Positions 44,746-54,991 of a stretch of 64,000 bases of DNA are shown piece after piece (the first letter of the stretch is position 1; each line of letters begins with the position of its first letter). Origin of the DNA: Brevundimonas subvibrioides ATCC 15264 (lineage in GTDB: Bacteria; Pseudomonadota; Alphaproteobacteria; Caulobacterales; Caulobacteraceae); the NCBI RefSeq assembly GCF_000144605.1, contig NC_014375.1, forward strand, positions 2,542,001 to 2,606,000, given 5' to 3'. The position numbers and the translations under genes were made by a program. The notes beneath the pieces were generated by a model. The model was not told the DNA's origin and searched no databases. It saw only the letters and a program-made list of their open reading frames with translations.

Positions 44746-47223
44746 ATGCAGGCTGATCGCGGCCCTCTTTTCCGGCACGGTCTGCGGACCCGACTGCTGG
44801 CCGGTTCGGTTCTCGCGGCGTGGGCGATGTCCAGCGCCGCGCTGGCCCAAACACAAGCGCGCCCCACGCCGCCGCCCGCCGACGGCCTGCCGCCGGACGC
44901 CGTCTATATCGAGGCCGATCAGGCGACCCGTCAGGGCGACGTCATCAGCGCCACGGGCGAGCGTGACCGCGTCTATGCCCGGTTCCAGAGCCATTCCCTG
45001 CGCGGCCGCGCCGTCACCTATGACGTCGGCCAGGGGATCGGCACGGCGGACGGCGAGGTCGAGCTGACCGATCCGGACGGCAACGTCATCCACGCCAGCC
45101 ATCTCGAGCTCGATTCGGATCTCAAGGCCGGGGTCGCGGTCGACCTGGCGACGCGTCTGGCCAATGGGTACAGCCTGATGGCGGCGACGGCCGTCCGGCG
45201 GTCCGAGAACGTCAACGAGCTGAACTACGCCCTGTTCACGCCCTGCCCGATCTGCGACGCCGAGGGCAATCCCAAGGAACCCAGCATCTCGATCCAGGCC
45301 GAAAAGGTCGTCCAGGACGAGGAGTTGCGGGCCATCCTGTACCGGAACGCGGTGTTCAAGGTCGGGGGCGTGCCGGTCTTCTGGACGCCGTTCTTCGCCC
45401 ATCCGGACCCGACCGTGGATCGTGCCTCGGGCTTCCTGATCCCCATCATCAACTACGACCAGGGCCGCGGCGTCTCGATCGAGACGCCCTATCTGCAAGT
45501 GGTCTCGCCGTCCGAGGACTGGCTGATCAGCCCGCAGTTCAACACCGGCGTGGCCCCGTTCCTGAACCTGCAATGGCGCCGTCGGTTCTCCAACGGTACG
45601 ATCGTGGCCCGGACGGGCTACACCTATGCCCGCAGCTTCGGTGATTTCGACCTGGACGGCGACGGCAGCGCCGAGAGCAACGTCGATTTCGGCGACGAGA
45701 CCAGCCGCAGCTATATCCTGAGCTGGGGCCGGTTCGATCCCGACGGCCCGTGGCGCTGGGGCTTCACGGCCGAGCGGACCTCCGACAAGACCCTGTTCGA
45801 CCGCTACGACGTCATCGATCCCTATCAGGACAACGGCCTGTACTACGGCGACCAGCGCCGCCTGATCTCGCAGCTGTATGCCGAGCGCCAGACGGCCCGG
45901 TCGTACCTGTCGGTCGCCGCCTTCTCGTTCCAGAGCCTGCGCGTGGCCCGTTTCAACGACGTCACGCCGGCGCTGAACGTGTTCGAGAACGACGGCTCCC
46001 TGCCGCTCGTCGCCCCCCTGATCGAAGCCCGGTGGGAGCCCCAGTCGGCGGTTCTGGGCGGGCGTCTGCGGCTGCGCGGATCGGCCGTGTCCCTGACCCG
46101 CGATGACTATGTCGGCAGCCCCGTGCTCAGGCCCGAGGTCGTGCCGACGGGGTCCATCCTTGGCCTGCCGGGCGTCGACAGCCGCCGGGTCACGGCGCAG
46201 TTCGAGTGGCGCCGATCCCTGACCTCGGCGGCGGGCATCCGCTACGAGCCCTTCGTCGATGGCCGCGTCGATGTCTATTCGGTCGCCGATCTGCCGCCCG
46301 TCCTGGGCCTGGCCGACGAGACCATCACCCGCGAACGCGCCACCCTGGGCCTGGATGTCAGCTATCCGCTGATCCGCCGCCTGGGCGACGGCGCCGACCT
46401 GATCGTCGAGCCGCTGGGCCAGATCTCCCTGTCCAGCACGCCGGACCTCGATGCGCGCATCCCGGTCGAGGACTCCGAGACGCTGGAACTGGACGAATCG
46501 TCGTTGTTCCGGATCGACCGCTTCCCCGGCTACGACCTGCTGGAGGGCGGACTGCGGATGACCGCCGGCGTGCGCACCACCGTGCGCTGGGACGCCACCC
46601 GCAGCGCCAGCCTGTTCGTCGGCCGCAGCATGCGCGATGAGGATCAGCCGGCCTTCGCGACGCAGATCCCCGACGACCCGACCAAGCTCTACGATCCGAG
46701 CGGTCTGGCGGCGCGCACGTCGGACTGGGTCGTGCAGGGCAGCTTCAAGCCCTCGGACCGTATCCGCGGCTGGGGCCATGCCACCATCGACGGTTCGGGC
46801 AACATCCGTCGGGCCGAGGCGGCCCTCGACGGGCGCTGGGGTCGGAGAAACCTGGCGACGCTCAGCTACATCGTCGACCGGTCCGATCCCCTTCAGCTGG
46901 ACAATCGCATCGACCTCGTGAACCCGGCGGGCCCACGGCTGGCGTCCGCGAACCGGAACTACGAGTTCGTGCAGCTGGCCGGCCAGCAGTTCCTCTATGG
47001 CAACTGGGGCGTGACGGTCGCGGGGATCGCGGATCTGGAGCGCGATCTGATCACCCGGTCGGAGGTCGGGGTGCTGTTCGACGACGACTGTTTCCGCGTC
47101 GAGGTCGGCTATCGCCGCGACAACACCCGCGTTCGGCCCACCGGCCCGTCGGACGGCGTCTATGTTCGTCTAAACCTCGCCACTTTTGGAGGGTCAGGCT
47201 ATGGATCAAACGGCTTGCGTTAG
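44746..47223 (+). CDS. lptD: LPS-assembly outer-membrane protein LptD
   Basis: 825 residues. Signal peptide ending AALAQ (about 35). The N-terminal LptA/OstA-like jellyroll has YIEADQATRQGDVISATG and YDVGQGIGTADGEVELTDPDG. The C-terminal barrel has many aromatic-ended strands and finishes at the C-terminus without Phe. TPCPICDAEG (CPxCD) in the N-domain is part of the cysteine set usual in alphaproteobacteria. It inserts LPS into the outer leaflet with LptE. Upstream lptFG, downstream surA, which assists LptD folding. Confidence 0.95.
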   Translation: MQADRGPLFRHGLRTRLLAGSVLAAWAMSSAALAQTQARPTPPPADGLPPDAVYIEADQATRQGDVISATGERDRVYARFQSHSLRGRAVTYDVGQGIGTADGEVELTDPDGNVIHASHLELDSDLKAGVAVDLATRLANGYSLMAATAVRRSENVNELNYALFTPCPICDAEGNPKEPSISIQAEKVVQDEELRAILYRNAVFKVGGVPVFWTPFFAHPDPTVDRASGFLIPIINYDQGRGVSIETPYLQVVSPSEDWLISPQFNTGVAPFLNLQWRRRFSNGTIVARTGYTYARSFGDFDLDGDGSAESNVDFGDETSRSYILSWGRFDPDGPWRWGFTAERTSDKTLFDRYDVIDPYQDNGLYYGDQRRLISQLYAERQTARSYLSVAAFSFQSLRVARFNDVTPALNVFENDGSLPLVAPLIEARWEPQSAVLGGRLRLRGSAVSLTRDDYVGSPVLRPEVVPTGSILGLPGVDSRRVTAQFEWRRSLTSAAGIRYEPFVDGRVDVYSVADLPPVLGLADETITRERATLGLDVSYPLIRRLGDGADLIVEPLGQISLSSTPDLDARIPVEDSETLELDESSLFRIDRFPGYDLLEGGLRMTAGVRTTVRWDATRSASLFVGRSMRDEDQPAFATQIPDDPTKLYDPSGLAARTSDWVVQGSFKPSDRIRGWGHATIDGSGNIRRAEAALDGRWGRRNLATLSYIVDRSDPLQLDNRIDLVNPAGPRLASANRNYEFVQLAGQQFLYGNWGVTVAGIADLERDLITRSEVGVLFDDDCFRVEVGYRRDNTRVRPTGPSDGVYVRLNLATFGGSGYGSNGLR

Positions 47224-47295
47224 GCATGACGCTGACGGCGTGTGCCCGGCCGCTTTCAGATTGCGGCGCGCGGGTCGAGGGAATCAGGACTGACC

Positions 47296-48648
47296 ATGGG
47301 TTTGATGCGTATTTCGACGGCCTTCGCGGTGGCGGCGCTGGTCGCCGGTTCGGCCGTGGCCCAGACGGCCCCCGGCCAGGCGACGGCCCCGGGGGCCGCT
47401 GCCGGCACCCTGAACCCGACGGCCGGACAACAGCCGGTCACCGCCCCCCTGCCTCCCCAGCCCGAGTTCAAGATGGCCGACGGGATCGTCGCGACCGTCA
47501 ACGATCAGGTCATCACGGGTTTCGACCTGCGCCAGCGCATGCTGACCACCATCGCGATGAGCCAGGTGCAGCCGACCGAGGAAAACATCCCCGCGATCCA
47601 GCAGCAGGCGCTGCAGGGCCTGATCGAGGAGCGCCTCCAGGCCGCCGAGATCGCCAAGTTCGAAACGCTGAAGATCACCGACGCGGAAGTCGATGAGGAA
47701 ATCGCGCGCATGGCCGAAGAGGCCGGCACCACGCCGCAGGCCTATGTCGAGTTTCTGACGTCCGGCGGCATCCGGGCCGAAAACCTGCGCGAGCAGCTGC
47801 GCACCGAGATCGGCTGGCGCGAACTGGTCGGCGGGCGTTTCAACAGCCGCTCGCGCGTCAGCCGGGCCCAGGTCCAGCAGGCCCTGCGCCAGGTCACCGA
47901 GACCGCGTCCAAGCCCCAGTATCTGGTCGGCGAAATCTACCTCGAGGCCGCCCGTGTCGGCGGCCAGCAGCAGGCCATGAACGGGGCCGAGCAATTGGTC
48001 CAGCAGATGGTCCAGGGCGCGCCCTTCCAGGCCGTGGCCCGCCAGTTCTCGGCCGCGCCGTCGGCCGCGCGTGGCGGCGATGCCGGCTGGCTGGTCCAGG
48101 GGACGGTTCAGCCCGAGCTCCAGGCCGCGCTGGAAGCGCTTGAGGTCGGTCAGCTGTCGCGTCCGATCCCCGTCTCGGGCGGCGTCTACATCATCTACAT
48201 GCGCGACAAGCGCTCCGGCGCCGCCACCAATCTGGTGTCGCTGAAACAGGCCATGATCGAGCTGCCGGAAACCGCGCCGCCGGCCGACGTCGCCGCGGCG
48301 ACGACGCGGCTGCAGACCCTGCGCGGCAGCCTGACGTGCGACAACATCCTGCAGCGCACCTCGTCCGAGGCCGGGCTGCTGGGCTCGGATCTGGGCGAGG
48401 CGGACGTCGCCAACCTGGCCCCGCAGTTCCAGCAGGTCGCGCGCTCCGCCGAGATCGGCAGCGTCAGCGACGTCGTGCGCACCCCGCTGGGCGTGCATCT
48501 GGTCGCCGTCTGCGGTCGCCGCGCGGGGGGGGCCGATGTCCCGACCGCGCGCGAGATCGAGGGCCGGCTGCAGAACCAGAACCTGGCCATGCTGGCGCGC
48601 CGCTATCTGCGCGACCTGCGCGCCGACGCCCTGATCGAACTGAAGTAA
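47296..48648 (+). CDS. surA: Peptidyl-prolyl isomerase SurA-like chaperone
   Basis: 450 residues from the ATG at 47296; an earlier GTG at 47242 is less likely because the signal peptide (MGLMRISTAFAVAALVAGSAVAQ) starts at the chosen site. A SurA_N domain (DGIVATVNDQVITGFDLRQRM, about 77-200) is followed by one parvulin rotamase domain (QFSAAPSAARGGDAGWLVQGTVQP, about 210-310) and a C-terminal domain. A periplasmic chaperone for outer-membrane proteins such as LptD. 4 bp before pdxA. Confidence 0.93.
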   Translation: MGLMRISTAFAVAALVAGSAVAQTAPGQATAPGAAAGTLNPTAGQQPVTAPLPPQPEFKMADGIVATVNDQVITGFDLRQRMLTTIAMSQVQPTEENIPAIQQQALQGLIEERLQAAEIAKFETLKITDAEVDEEIARMAEEAGTTPQAYVEFLTSGGIRAENLREQLRTEIGWRELVGGRFNSRSRVSRAQVQQALRQVTETASKPQYLVGEIYLEAARVGGQQQAMNGAEQLVQQMVQGAPFQAVARQFSAAPSAARGGDAGWLVQGTVQPELQAALEALEVGQLSRPIPVSGGVYIIYMRDKRSGAATNLVSLKQAMIELPETAPPADVAAATTRLQTLRGSLTCDNILQRTSSEAGLLGSDLGEADVANLAPQFQQVARSAEIGSVSDVVRTPLGVHLVAVCGRRAGGADVPTAREIEGRLQNQNLAMLARRYLRDLRADALIELK

Positions 48649-48652
48649 ACCG

Positions 48653-49648
48653 ATGGGGCCGGCCCCTCTGGTCCTGAGCCTGGGCGAACCCGCCGGCATC
48701 GGTCCGGAGATCGTCGCCAAGGCCTGGACGGCCCTGTCCGCCGAAAGCCCCTTCGCGGTCATCGGCGACCGGGCCCTGCTGGAGGCCCAGGGCGTTCGGG
48801 TGGTCGAGATCGGTGCGCCGGGCGACGCGGCCTCCGTGTTCGCACGGGGCCTTCCGGTCCTGCACCACCCGGCCCCCGCGCCCGTCGAGCCGGGCCGGCC
48901 GGATCCCCGCAACGCCGCCGTCGTCGCCGACTGGATCGAGCGCGCGGTCGGCCTGGCCCTGTCCGGCGAGGCGTCCGGCGTGGTGACCGCCCCGATCGCC
49001 AAGGCCCCGCTCTATGCCGCCGGCTTCCGCTTCCCCGGCCACACCGAGTTCATCGCCGAACTGACCGCCGACGCCCCGTTCGCCGGGACGCGGGGGCCGG
49101 TGATGATGCTGACGGCGCAGGACCTGCGCGCCTGTCTGGTCACCATCCACGTCGCCCTGGACCAGGTCCCGGAACTGGTGACGGCCGAACGCGTGTGCCG
49201 CACGGCGCGCGTCGTGCACGAAGCCATGAAGCGGGATTTCGGCATCGCCTCGCCGCGCCTGGCCCTGGCGGCCCTGAACCCGCATGCGGGCGAAGGCGGG
49301 GCGCTCGGTTTGCAGGAGATCGAGGTGCTGCGACCGGCGGCCGAGGCGCTGCGGGCCGAGGGCATCGCCATCACCGACCCCCTGCCCGCCGACACCCTGT
49401 TCCACGCCGAGGCGCGCGCGACCTATGACGCCGCGATCTGCCTGTATCACGACCAGGCCCTGATCCCGGTCAAGACGCTGGACTTCTGGGGCGGGGTCAA
49501 CGCCACCCTGGGCCTGCCGATCGTACGGACGTCGCCCGACCACGGCACCGGCTTCGAGATCGCGGGCAAGGGCGTGGCGCGGGCGGACAGCCTGATCGCG
49601 GCGATCCGTCTGGCCTCCACCATGGCGGCGGCGCGGGCCACGCGCTAA
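48653..49648 (+). CDS. pdxA: 4-hydroxythreonine-4-phosphate dehydrogenase
   Basis: 331 residues, full-length PdxA (pyridoxal phosphate synthesis). LVLSLGEPAGIGPEIVAKAW opens the protein, with TAPIAKAPLYAAGFRFPGHTEFIAEL and YHDQALIPVKTLDFWGGVNATLGLPIVRTSPDHGTGFEIAGKG, the metal- and NAD-binding segments. It lies between surA and rsmA as in many proteobacteria (surA-pdxA-rsmA). Confidence 0.97.
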   Translation: MGPAPLVLSLGEPAGIGPEIVAKAWTALSAESPFAVIGDRALLEAQGVRVVEIGAPGDAASVFARGLPVLHHPAPAPVEPGRPDPRNAAVVADWIERAVGLALSGEASGVVTAPIAKAPLYAAGFRFPGHTEFIAELTADAPFAGTRGPVMMLTAQDLRACLVTIHVALDQVPELVTAERVCRTARVVHEAMKRDFGIASPRLALAALNPHAGEGGALGLQEIEVLRPAAEALRAEGIAITDPLPADTLFHAEARATYDAAICLYHDQALIPVKTLDFWGGVNATLGLPIVRTSPDHGTGFEIAGKGVARADSLIAAIRLASTMAAARATR

Positions 49649-49657
49649 CAGGGGTCG

Positions 49658-50470
49658 GTGTCAGACCTTCCCCCCCTTCGCGAGTCTCTCGAAGCCCACG
49701 GCCTTCTGGCCAAAAAGAGCTTCGGCCAGCATTTCCTGCTGGACCTCAACATCACGCGCAAGATCGTGCGTCTGGCCGGACCGTTCGAGGGCCGCGCCGT
49801 GATCGAGGTCGGCCCCGGCCCCGGCGGCCTGACGCGCGCGATCGTAGAGAGCGACGCCGGCCCGGTCGTGCTGGTCGAGAAGGACCCGCGCTTCCTCCCC
49901 CTGCTCAATGAGCTCGACACGGGCGACGGTCGGCTGAGGATCATCGAGGCCGATGCGCTCAAGGTGGTGGAGGCCGATCTGGTCGCCGGCCCGGCCCACG
50001 TCGTGTCCAACCTGCCCTACAACGTCGGCACGCCGCTGCTGATCAAATGGCTGACGGGGCCGTGGATCCCGCATGCCATGACCCTGATGTTCCAGAAGGA
50101 GGTCGCCGAGCGGATCGTGGCGGCTCCCGGCGACGACGCCTACGGCCGACTGGCGGTCATCGCCCAGGCCGTGGCCGAGGCCCGGATCGTCATGCACCTG
50201 CCCGCCGCCGCCTTCACCCCCCCGCCCAAGGTCGCCTCGGCCGTCGTCCACCTGGTTCCCCACGCCGACCGCCCCGATCGCGAGATGCTGAAGCGGCTGG
50301 AGACCGTCACCGCCGCGGCCTTCGGCCAGCGCCGCAAGATGCTGCGCTCCAGCCTGAAACAGCTCGGCGGCGGAGCCCTGTGCGAGGCAGCCGGGATCGA
50401 CCCGGACGCGCGGGCGGAGACCATCGACATCGCGGGCTTTCTGCGCCTCGCCGCGGCCTGCGGCTCTTGA
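49658..50470 (+). CDS. rsmA: 16S rRNA dimethyladenosine transferase
   Basis: 270 residues from a GTG at 49658. The SAM-binding motif VIEVGPGPGGLTRAIVESDAGPVVLVEKD, the KSFGQHFLLD substrate loop and the catalytic NLPYNVGTPLLIKW are all present. It makes the two m6,2A residues (1518/1519) near the 3' end of 16S rRNA. Last gene of the lptFG-lptD-surA-pdxA-rsmA cluster. Confidence 0.97.
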   Translation: MSDLPPLRESLEAHGLLAKKSFGQHFLLDLNITRKIVRLAGPFEGRAVIEVGPGPGGLTRAIVESDAGPVVLVEKDPRFLPLLNELDTGDGRLRIIEADALKVVEADLVAGPAHVVSNLPYNVGTPLLIKWLTGPWIPHAMTLMFQKEVAERIVAAPGDDAYGRLAVIAQAVAEARIVMHLPAAAFTPPPKVASAVVHLVPHADRPDREMLKRLETVTAAAFGQRRKMLRSSLKQLGGGALCEAAGIDPDARAETIDIAGFLRLAAACGS

Positions 50471-50545
50471 GCCGGTAGCGTCGGCGACCGCCTTGATCCA
50501 GATTGCGATCGTCTCCGGTCTGGAGAGACGAAGCGGGAGGCGGAC

Positions 50546-51469
50546 ATGGGCGACGACAGGAAGAAGATCCCGGCTGAGGCGGTGGATCTCTACACCCGCT
50601 TCATCCACGGCGAGATCGACCGGCGCGCCTTCGTGCGCGGTGTCAGCCGCTATGCCGTCGCGGGTCTGACCGCCTCGGTGATCGTCGAGGCCCTGATGCC
50701 CAACTATGCGCTGGGCCAGCAGGTCGCGCGGAACGATGAGCGCATCCGCGCGGACTATGTGACCGTGCCCTCTCCGGACGGCTACGGGTCCATCCGCGGC
50801 TATCTGGTCCGGCCGTTCAGCGCCGACTCGCGCAGCGCCGAGCCGGCCCTTCTGCCCGGGGTGATCGTGATCCACGAGAACCGCGGCCTGAACCCCCACA
50901 CCGAGGACGTGGCGCGCCGGTTCGCCCTGGCGAACTTTATGGCCTTCGCGCCCGACACCCTGACCAGCGTCGGCGGGTACCCGGGCGATGACTTCAAGGG
51001 CGGCCAGCTGTTCGCCTCGCTGGACCGGGAGAAGATGACCAAAGATCTGGTCGCCGCAGCCCGCTGGCTCAAGGCCCGACCGGATTGCAACGGGCGGATC
51101 GCGGCGACCGGCTTCTGCTTCGGCGGCGGCCAGTCGAACCTGCTGGCCGGGCTGATGGGCCCCGACTTGGCGGCCGCCGCGCCCTTCTACGGCGGCGCCA
51201 CGCCTCCGGAGCTCGTGCCCGCGATCGAGGCGGCCATCCTGATCCACCACGGCGCGCTGGATACGCGTCTGGCCGAGGGCTATCCGGCCCAGATCGCCGA
51301 GCTGGAACGCCACGGCGTCCGGCACGAGGGCCATCTGTGGCCGGACTCGGTTCATGGCTTCTTCAACGACGCGACGCCGGAGCGCTACAACGCCACCACC
51401 GCCGCCGAGGCCTGGGACCGGACGCTCCAGTGGTTCAATTCGCACACGCGGACGCCCGTCACCGGGTGA
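50546..51469 (+). CDS. Dienelactone hydrolase-family protein with Tat-like signal
   Basis: 307 residues. An N-terminal cytoplasmic segment is followed by a twin-arginine-like motif DRRAFVRG (about 30-37) and a hydrophobic helix (YAVAGLTASVIVEALMPNYALG), so export by Tat is likely. The DLH domain has VIVIHENRGLNPHTEDVARRFA, the nucleophile elbow GFCFGGG (Cys in place of Ser) and HHGALDTR, with a His in DSVHGFFND. Hydrolase of an ester or lactone, substrate unknown. tatABC is elsewhere in this window. Confidence 0.92.
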   Translation: MGDDRKKIPAEAVDLYTRFIHGEIDRRAFVRGVSRYAVAGLTASVIVEALMPNYALGQQVARNDERIRADYVTVPSPDGYGSIRGYLVRPFSADSRSAEPALLPGVIVIHENRGLNPHTEDVARRFALANFMAFAPDTLTSVGGYPGDDFKGGQLFASLDREKMTKDLVAAARWLKARPDCNGRIAATGFCFGGGQSNLLAGLMGPDLAAAAPFYGGATPPELVPAIEAAILIHHGALDTRLAEGYPAQIAELERHGVRHEGHLWPDSVHGFFNDATPERYNATTAAEAWDRTLQWFNSHTRTPVTG

Positions 51470-51530
51470 AGCGCTCCGGGACCTGACATCGCCCTGTCGT
51501 AAGGCGAACGAAGGCCCTAGACACCTCGTC

Positions 51531-52667
51531 ATGACCGCCGACATTGACCAGTTCCGCGCCATCGTCATCAGCCGCCTCGCCCACGCCCTGAAGGCCGAGG
51601 GACGCAGCGTCATCCATATGGAGTTCGGCCAGCCCTCGACCGGGGCCCCGCCCGCCGCGATCGCCGAGGCGCACCGCGTGCTGGACCTCGACGGCATGGG
51701 CTATTGGGAGAGCGCGCCGCTGAAGGCGCGGATCGTCCAGCTGTACCGCGACCGCTACGGCGTCACCGTCACGCCCGACCGCCTGCTGCTGACCTGCGGG
51801 GCCTCCCCTGCCCTCGTGCTGGCGCTGTCGTCCGCCTTCAGGCCCGGCGACCGGATCGCCATGGCCCGCCCCGGCTACGTCGCCTATCGCAACACGGTTC
51901 GCGCCCTGAACATGGAGGCGGTCGAGATCGCCTGCGGTCCGGCCGAGCATTACCAGCTGACGGCGGCCGCGCTGGACGCGCTGCATCCCGCGCCGGCCGG
52001 GGTCATAATCGCCAGCCCGGCCAATCCCACCGGGTCGGTGATCTCCGTATCCGAACTCTCCGAAATCGCCGCCGTGTGTCGCAAAAAGCGTATCCGAATT
52101 CTCTCGGACGAAATCTATCACGGCCTGTCCTACGTCGAGCCCCAGCCGTCGATGCTGTCGTTCGAGCCGGACGCCATGGTGATCAACAGCTTCAGCAAAT
52201 ACTGGAGCATGGCCGGCTGGCGGCTGGGCTGGCTGCTGGTCCCCGCCGACCATGCGGAGCGGGCCCGCGCCTTCATCGGCAACCTGTTCCTGACCCCGCC
52301 GTCGCTGAGCCAGCACGCCGGCCTGATTGCCATGGACCAGCACGACGTGCTGGAGGGCCATATCGAGGTCTATCGCAGGAACCGCGCCCGCATGCTGGAG
52401 GCCCTGCCTGCCCTTGGCCTGAAGTCGATCGCGCCCCCGGACGGGGCCTTCTACATCTGGGCCGACATCGGCCACCTGACGCAGGACAGCGTGGCCTTCT
52501 GCGAGCGGCTGCTACGCGACACAGGCGTGGCGACCGCGCCCGGCGTGGACTTCGATCCCGTGGACGGCCACCGTTTCATGCGGTTCAGCTTCGCCGTCTC
52601 GACCCCCGAGATCGAGGACGCCTTGGCCCGGATGATCCCGTGGTTCGCGGCCCGCGCCGCCGATTGA
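51531..52667 (+). CDS. Class I/II PLP-dependent aminotransferase
   Basis: 378 residues from the ATG at 51531. Fold type I: VIHMEFGQPSTGAPPAAIAEA, LLTCGASPALVLALSSAF, VIIASPANPTGSVISVSEL, ILSDEIYHGLSYV, and the PLP lysine in SFSKYWSMAGWRLGWLLVP. It is an aspartate/aromatic-type aminotransferase, exact substrate unclear. It ends 3 bp from the end of the convergent fhs gene. Confidence 0.94.
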   Translation: MTADIDQFRAIVISRLAHALKAEGRSVIHMEFGQPSTGAPPAAIAEAHRVLDLDGMGYWESAPLKARIVQLYRDRYGVTVTPDRLLLTCGASPALVLALSSAFRPGDRIAMARPGYVAYRNTVRALNMEAVEIACGPAEHYQLTAAALDALHPAPAGVIIASPANPTGSVISVSELSEIAAVCRKKRIRILSDEIYHGLSYVEPQPSMLSFEPDAMVINSFSKYWSMAGWRLGWLLVPADHAERARAFIGNLFLTPPSLSQHAGLIAMDQHDVLEGHIEVYRRNRARMLEALPALGLKSIAPPDGAFYIWADIGHLTQDSVAFCERLLRDTGVATAPGVDFDPVDGHRFMRFSFAVSTPEIEDALARMIPWFAARAAD

Positions 52668-52670
52668 GGT

Positions 52671-54347
52671 TCAGTCCAAGCCGGTGATCCGCCCGTCCGG
52701 TCCCAGTCCGATGCGCTCGGCCGAGGGGACGCGCGGCAGGCCCGGCATGGTGTTGACCGCCCCGCACAGGGCCACGACGAACCCGGCTCCGGCTGACAGG
52801 CGCACCGAATCGAGCGGCAGGATGAAGCCCTGCGGCGCGCCCGACACCTTCTCGTCGGCGGTGAAGGAATAGGGCGTCTTGGCCATGCAGACCGGCAGAT
52901 GGCCGTGGCCCTCGGCCTCGAACCGGGCCAGGTCCTTCTTCGCCGCCGCCGACAGGGCGATGTCGGAGGCTCGGTACAGGGTTTGTGCCACGGTGCGGAT
53001 CTTCTGCTCCAGCGGCAGGTCGTCCGCATAGGTCAGCTTCAGCGCCCCGCCCGGATCGGCATTGGCGTCGGCCAGGGCCGCCACCGCATGCGCGAGCCCT
53101 TCCGCCCCCGCGCCGCCGTCGGCCCAGTGGGTGCAGATATGGGCCTCGACCCCATGCGCGGCGCACAGCTCGACGATGGCCGCCTGTTCCTCGGCCGTGT
53201 CGCTGAAGAAGGCATTGATCGCCACGACGACGGGCAGGCCGAAGCCGTGCAGGTTCTCGATATGGCGGGCCAGGTTGACGAAGCCGGCCCGGACCGCCGC
53301 CACGTCCTCGCTGCCCAGCGCGTCCTTGGCCACCCCGCCCTGCAGCTTCAGGGCCCGGACCGTCGCCACGATCACGGCGGCGGAGGGGGCCAGTCCGCTG
53401 GACCGGCATTTGATGTTGAGGAACTTCTCGGCCCCCAGATCCGCCCCGAACCCGGCCTCCGTCACCGCGAACTCGCCCAGCGCCAGGGCGGCGCGGGTCG
53501 CCGTCACCGAGTTGCAGCCGTGGGCGATGTTGGCGAAGGGGCCGCCATGGACCAGCGTCGGCGTGCCGCCCAGCGTCTGGACCAGATTGGGCAGGACCGC
53601 CTCGCTCAGCAGGGCCGCCATGGCGCCGGCAGCCTCCAGATCGCCCGCCGTCACCGCCACGCCCTCACGCGTGCGGCCGACCACGATCCGGGCCAGCCGC
53701 GCAGCCAGGTCGTCCGGCCCCTCGGCCAGGCACAGGACCGCCATGACCTCGCTGGCCACAGTGATGTCGAACCCGGTCTCGCGCACCGCGCCGTTGGTGC
53801 CGCCCAGGCCGATCGCGACCTGCCGCAGCGCCCGGTCGTTCATGTCCACGGCCCGCCGCCAGGTGACCCGTCGCGCCTCAAGACCCCGGTCGTTGCCCCA
53901 GTAGATGGCGTTGTCGACCATGGCGGCCAGCAGGTTGTGCGCGGCGCTGATGGCGTGGAAATCGCCCGTGAAATGCAGGTTGATCCGGTCCATCGGCGCG
54001 ACCTGGGCATAGCCGCCGCCCGTCGCCCCGCCCTTGCGGCCGAACACGGGGCCCAGAGACGGCTCGCGCAGCGCGACGACGGTCTTGCGCCCGATGCGGT
54101 TCAGGGCGTCGCCCAGACCGATGGTCGTGGTCGTCTTGCCCTCGCCGGCCGCCGTCGGATTGATCGCCGTGACCAGGATCAGGCGGCCCGCCGGGCGGTC
54201 CGCCAGCCGGGCCAGGCCCTCGCGCGAAAGCTTGGCGATATGCCGGCCGTAGGGTTCCAGACCCTCGGCGCCGATGCCGACCCTGGCCGCGATCTGCTGG
54301 ATCGGCTCCAGCGTCGCGGCCTGCGAGATCTCGATGTCGCCCGGCAC
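52671..54347 (-). CDS. fhs: Formate-tetrahydrofolate ligase
   Basis: 558 residues, standard length, from a GTG at 54347 just past the gmk stop. The P-loop [18 protein letters not shown] lies near residue 70. [38 protein letters not shown] and [16 protein letters not shown] are family signatures. It makes 10-formyl-THF from formate, THF and ATP, supplying one-carbon units. Distal gene of the gmk cluster. Confidence 0.95.
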   Translation of the reverse strand: MPGDIEISQAATLEPIQQIAARVGIGAEGLEPYGRHIAKLSREGLARLADRPAGRLILVTAINPTAAGEGKTTTTIGLGDALNRIGRKTVVALREPSLGPVFGRKGGATGGGYAQVAPMDRINLHFTGDFHAISAAHNLLAAMVDNAIYWGNDRGLEARRVTWRRAVDMNDRALRQVAIGLGGTNGAVRETGFDITVASEVMAVLCLAEGPDDLAARLARIVVGRTREGVAVTAGDLEAAGAMAALLSEAVLPNLVQTLGGTPTLVHGGPFANIAHGCNSVTATRAALALGEFAVTEAGFGADLGAEKFLNIKCRSSGLAPSAAVIVATVRALKLQGGVAKDALGSEDVAAVRAGFVNLARHIENLHGFGLPVVVAINAFFSDTAEEQAAIVELCAAHGVEAHICTHWADGGAGAEGLAHAVAALADANADPGGALKLTYADDLPLEQKIRTVAQTLYRASDIALSAAAKKDLARFEAEGHGHLPVCMAKTPYSFTADEKVSGAPQGFILPLDSVRLSAGAGFVVALCGAVNTMPGLPRVPSAERIGLGPDGRITGLD

Positions 54348-54349
54348 GA

Positions 54350-54991
54350 TCAGACCGCCTCTGACAGCAGGCCCATCCGGTAGGTATCGACCCAGGTGTT
54401 CCTGAACCGGCGGCTGCGCTCGGCGTGATAGATGTGGGCCAGCTCCGAATAGGACCGGTCGAAGTCGTCGTTGACGAAGACGTAGTCGAACTCTCCGCAG
54501 TGTTCGATCTCGCCCTTGGCATTCTGGATCCGCCGCTCGATCACGTCGTCGGCGTCCTGCGACCGGGTCACCAGCCGGCGGCGAAGCTCTTCGAGGCTCG
54601 GCGGCAGGATGAAGACGCGCACGGCATCGCCGGGGCATTTGTCGGCGATCTGGCGGGCACCCTGCCAGTCGATGTCGAACAGAACGTCCCGGCCTTCCGA
54701 CAGGGCCTTGTCCACGGGCGCGCGCGGGCTGCCGTAGCGGTTGCCGTGCACATCGGCCCATTCCAGGAAGGCGTCCTCGTCAATGCCGCGCTGGAACTCC
54801 TCGGGCGACACGAAGTGATAGTCACGGTCAGCCACCTCGCCCGGCCGGATGCCGCGCGTGGTCATGGACACGGACAGCTCCAGGCCACCGTGGTCGGCCA
54901 TCAGGCGACGACACAGGGATGTCTTGCCCGCCCCCGAAGGGCTGGCCACGATCAGCAGAACACCCCGGCGGGGCGTGCGGTCATTCGACAT
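54350..54991 (-). CDS. gmk: Guanylate kinase
   Basis: 213 residues. P-loop [22 protein letters not shown]-binding [25 protein letters not shown] segment ([21 protein letters not shown]), and [15 protein letters not shown] ([17 protein letters not shown]). Converts GMP to GDP. Its start overlaps the yicC end by 11 bp. Confidence 0.97.
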   Translation of the reverse strand: MSNDRTPRRGVLLIVASPSGAGKTSLCRRLMADHGGLELSVSMTTRGIRPGEVADRDYHFVSPEEFQRGIDEDAFLEWADVHGNRYGSPRAPVDKALSEGRDVLFDIDWQGARQIADKCPGDAVRVFILPPSLEELRRRLVTRSQDADDVIERRIQNAKGEIEHCGEFDYVFVNDDFDRSYSELAHIYHAERSRRFRNTWVDTYRMGLLSEAV

